A stretch of 39,864 bases of DNA from a virus: positions 1 through 39,864 of IMG/VR virus record IMGVR_UViG_3300037189_005706; one strand, given 5' to 3'. Position numbers and translations under genes: made by a program. Below the pieces are notes generated by a model that had not been told where the DNA came from, ran no database searches, and saw nothing but the letters and a program-made list of their open reading frames with translations. Within the stretch, counting starts at the first letter, position 1. Each line of letters begins with the position of its first letter. Of the stretch, positions 38,739 through 39,864 are shown one piece after another.

Positions 38739-39426
38739 AAAAGCTCCAACCGTTCCGTTGCATCATTCTGCGGAAAGTGGGTGTTGATACTTGGTAGTGC
38801 TGGGCTGCAACATCAAGTCCAAAAAAGCACGCCGTATCCGTGCATACCGTTTTTGCGCGGCAACGATTGCCCTTTTTTGCCAAAGACTGCTTTAGACGGG
38901 TTTCCTGAGACGCCACGTTTCCAAGGTTTGTGGGAGCTTGGATGGCACGTTTTGCTTTGATCTTGGCCTTTGCTTCGTTGGTATGTTTTCGTCCAAGTTG
39001 CGGGCTTTGCATACCCTCTTGATAACGTTTTTTCAAAGATTCTGAAATTAGCTTTCGTTGCTCTGGCGATCTAAATGCGCCCGAGTTCTTGATGCCAATC
39101 TTTTGTTTTGTGGTCTGATCAAGCGGCCTACCAAGCCGATGGAGATGATCTGCTCTTTTTGATGCGTTGTAGAAGTCATCATGCCAAATATCAAGCATGG
39201 CCTGCTCAAGTGCCTGCGCCTCTTCGCGTGTTGCGCATTCCGCAAGAACACGAAACTGAAACTTTTTTTCTCCGTGCAGGCTAAAAGAACTTTGAAGATG
39301 TGGGCAGTGGTGCTTGCCGCGCTTCAAAAAAGATGCGTGGCATAAAAAGCGTTTCTTTACGTTCTTGCTGCTGCCAACATAGGCCTTGTGGGCTGCAACG
39401 TTGACAATCGCGTAGACCCCAATCAT
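38725..39426 (-). CDS. GIY-YIG homing endonuclease with NUMOD repeats, 233 aa
   Basis: G3-V-Y5 and Y16-V-G18 form the GIY-YIG core, with R26 and E74 as the expected catalytic residues. The middle has NUMOD3-like elements (PEQRKLISESLKKRY and HTNEAKAKIKAKRA), and the C-terminus (FFGLDVAAQHYQVSTPTFRRMMQRNGW) looks like a NUMOD1-type helix-turn-helix. This is a free-standing SegA-type homing endonuclease. It is wedged between the holin and endolysin with an ATGA overlap to the holin and a 14-bp overlap with the endolysin, so it can spread without breaking the lysis genes. Confidence 0.93.
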   Translation of the reverse strand: MIGVYAIVNVAAHKAYVGSSKNVKKRFLCHASFLKRGKHHCPHLQSSFSLHGEKKFQFRVLAECATREEAQALEQAMLDIWHDDFYNASKRADHLHRLGRPLDQTTKQKIGIKNSGAFRSPEQRKLISESLKKRYQEGMQSPQLGRKHTNEAKAKIKAKRAIQAPTNLGNVASQETRLKQSLAKKGNRCRAKTVCTDTACFFGLDVAAQHYQVSTPTFRRMMQRNGWSFYENL

Positions 39427-39863
39427 TTTCTAGCCCACCCTCTTGACCCAAACCAGTAGCCAATCACGCCCCCGAGCATTGCCATCTCGTCGCTGGAGAA
39501 GATCAGGTCGGCATAGCGCACCACGTCGTCAATGTTGTTGATCAAGCCCGGTTGCTGGTACAGATACCAAGCCATGAAAGCGTTGATGCAGACCAACTCC
39601 AGCACGAAGATGTAGGTCACCGTGGGGCGAACAGTGCCCACGTAGCTGGACACCCATGTGGAGGCTTTTTCAAGCACCTTGGCGTCGTGGGCCAGAGCTG
39701 CCTCGGTCATCCGGGCTTCGGTCTCCATCGCCACTTGTTCGGTGCGAATCTCTTCGACACGGGCTTGTGCAGCAAAACCAGCAGCGGCCAGTTGCAGCTC
39801 CCGCTCGGTCTGGACTCGGGCCAGCGCCAGCTCGTGCTTTTGGTCGGCCTTGTTCTGGAAATA
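39423..39863 (-). CDS. 3TM holin-like protein (5' end outside the window)
   Basis: The open frame continues past ORF starts to the right edge and is partial. The visible 146 residues begin with a charged coiled coil (QKHELALARVQTERELQLAAAG in outline), then YVGTVRPTVTYIFVLELVCINAFMAWYLY, about two membrane spans, a short polar loop, and EMAMLGGVIGYWFGSRGWARK, a third hydrophobic segment. The VRPTVTY motif and the layout fit the 3TM holin family first described for gene-transfer-agent release. It lies upstream of the endolysin, completing a holin, endonuclease, endolysin lysis cassette. Confidence 0.75.
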   Translation of the reverse strand, partial: YFQNKADQKHELALARVQTERELQLAAAGFAAQARVEEIRTEQVAMETEARMTEAALAHDAKVLEKASTWVSSYVGTVRPTVTYIFVLELVCINAFMAWYLYQQPGLINNIDDVVRYADLIFSSDEMAMLGGVIGYWFGSRGWARK

Positions 39864-39864
39864 C

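Noticed and set aside
1-39864. tRNA genes, integrase or lysogeny cassette
   Set aside because: I saw no cloverleaf-like sequence, no tyrosine or serine recombinase motifs and no cI/cro-type arrangement; absence is limited to this window and to reading by eye.

Overview
The window looks like part of a tailed double-stranded DNA phage genome. The short-tailed (podovirus-like) type is favoured, because a block resembling ejection proteins and a beta-propeller head-tail protein are present and no tail-sheath or tail-assembly genes are seen. The host is probably a proteobacterium, plausibly a betaproteobacterium: promoters are sigma70-type, GC is moderately high, and several small genes (the MKKTIPWIPV and MKAVLEF pair, Rap1a/Tai-like, the MTKDEAL protein) are of kinds I associate with Burkholderiales podophages. 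That host assignment is inference. Terminase, portal, major capsid, integrase and a phage RNA polymerase are not in the window, and both ends cut genes.

Layout. (1) Positions 1-12.2 kb, plus strand: an accessory/early arm of about 30 small, tightly packed genes, mostly joined by ATGA or TGATG overlaps. It holds a tandem ribbon-helix-helix regulator, a MoxR-like ATPase, a metallopeptidase/VWA protein with companions, a secreted Rap1a/Tai-like protein, several zinc-ribbon and HTH proteins, and a helix-turn-helix/DUF3310 fusion. It ends at a clear intrinsic terminator. (2) 12.2-22.5 kb, plus strand: a DNA metabolism arm with its own promoter: VRR-NUC nuclease, family A DNA polymerase, Cas4/RecB-like nuclease, HNH protein, SNF2-like helicase, then from an internal consensus promoter a coiled-coil protein, a candidate ssDNA-binding protein, an HTH protein and a primase-helicase. 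It ends at a terminator at 22559-22583. (3) 22.58-39.86 kb, minus strand: late genes convergent with the early arm. In transcription order they are a 3TM holin (cut by the edge), a GIY-YIG homing endonuclease, a GH24 endolysin, a gp10-like stabilisation protein, a jelly-roll tail protein, then five large virion/ejection-type proteins ending in a 2055-residue protein with an HELLH zincin site.

The most unusual feature is a dispersed 13-bp palindrome, CTAACAWTGTTAG. I find 14 exact copies and one single-mismatch copy between 225 and 12160, and none in the remaining 27.7 kb. Copies sit in leaders, over Shine-Dalgarno sequences, as a stop codon, as a start codon, and inside genes in two different reading frames, so the DNA motif itself appears to be conserved. 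It coincides with two near-identical promoter/leader modules (1537-1671 and 4256-4360) and stops at the terminator that ends the accessory arm. This suggests a phage-wide DNA-binding regulatory network limited to the accessory genes. A repeat-rich non-coding region at 479-1046 with a 24-bp palindrome and four CGCGTTACGT repeats is a candidate origin or master control region.
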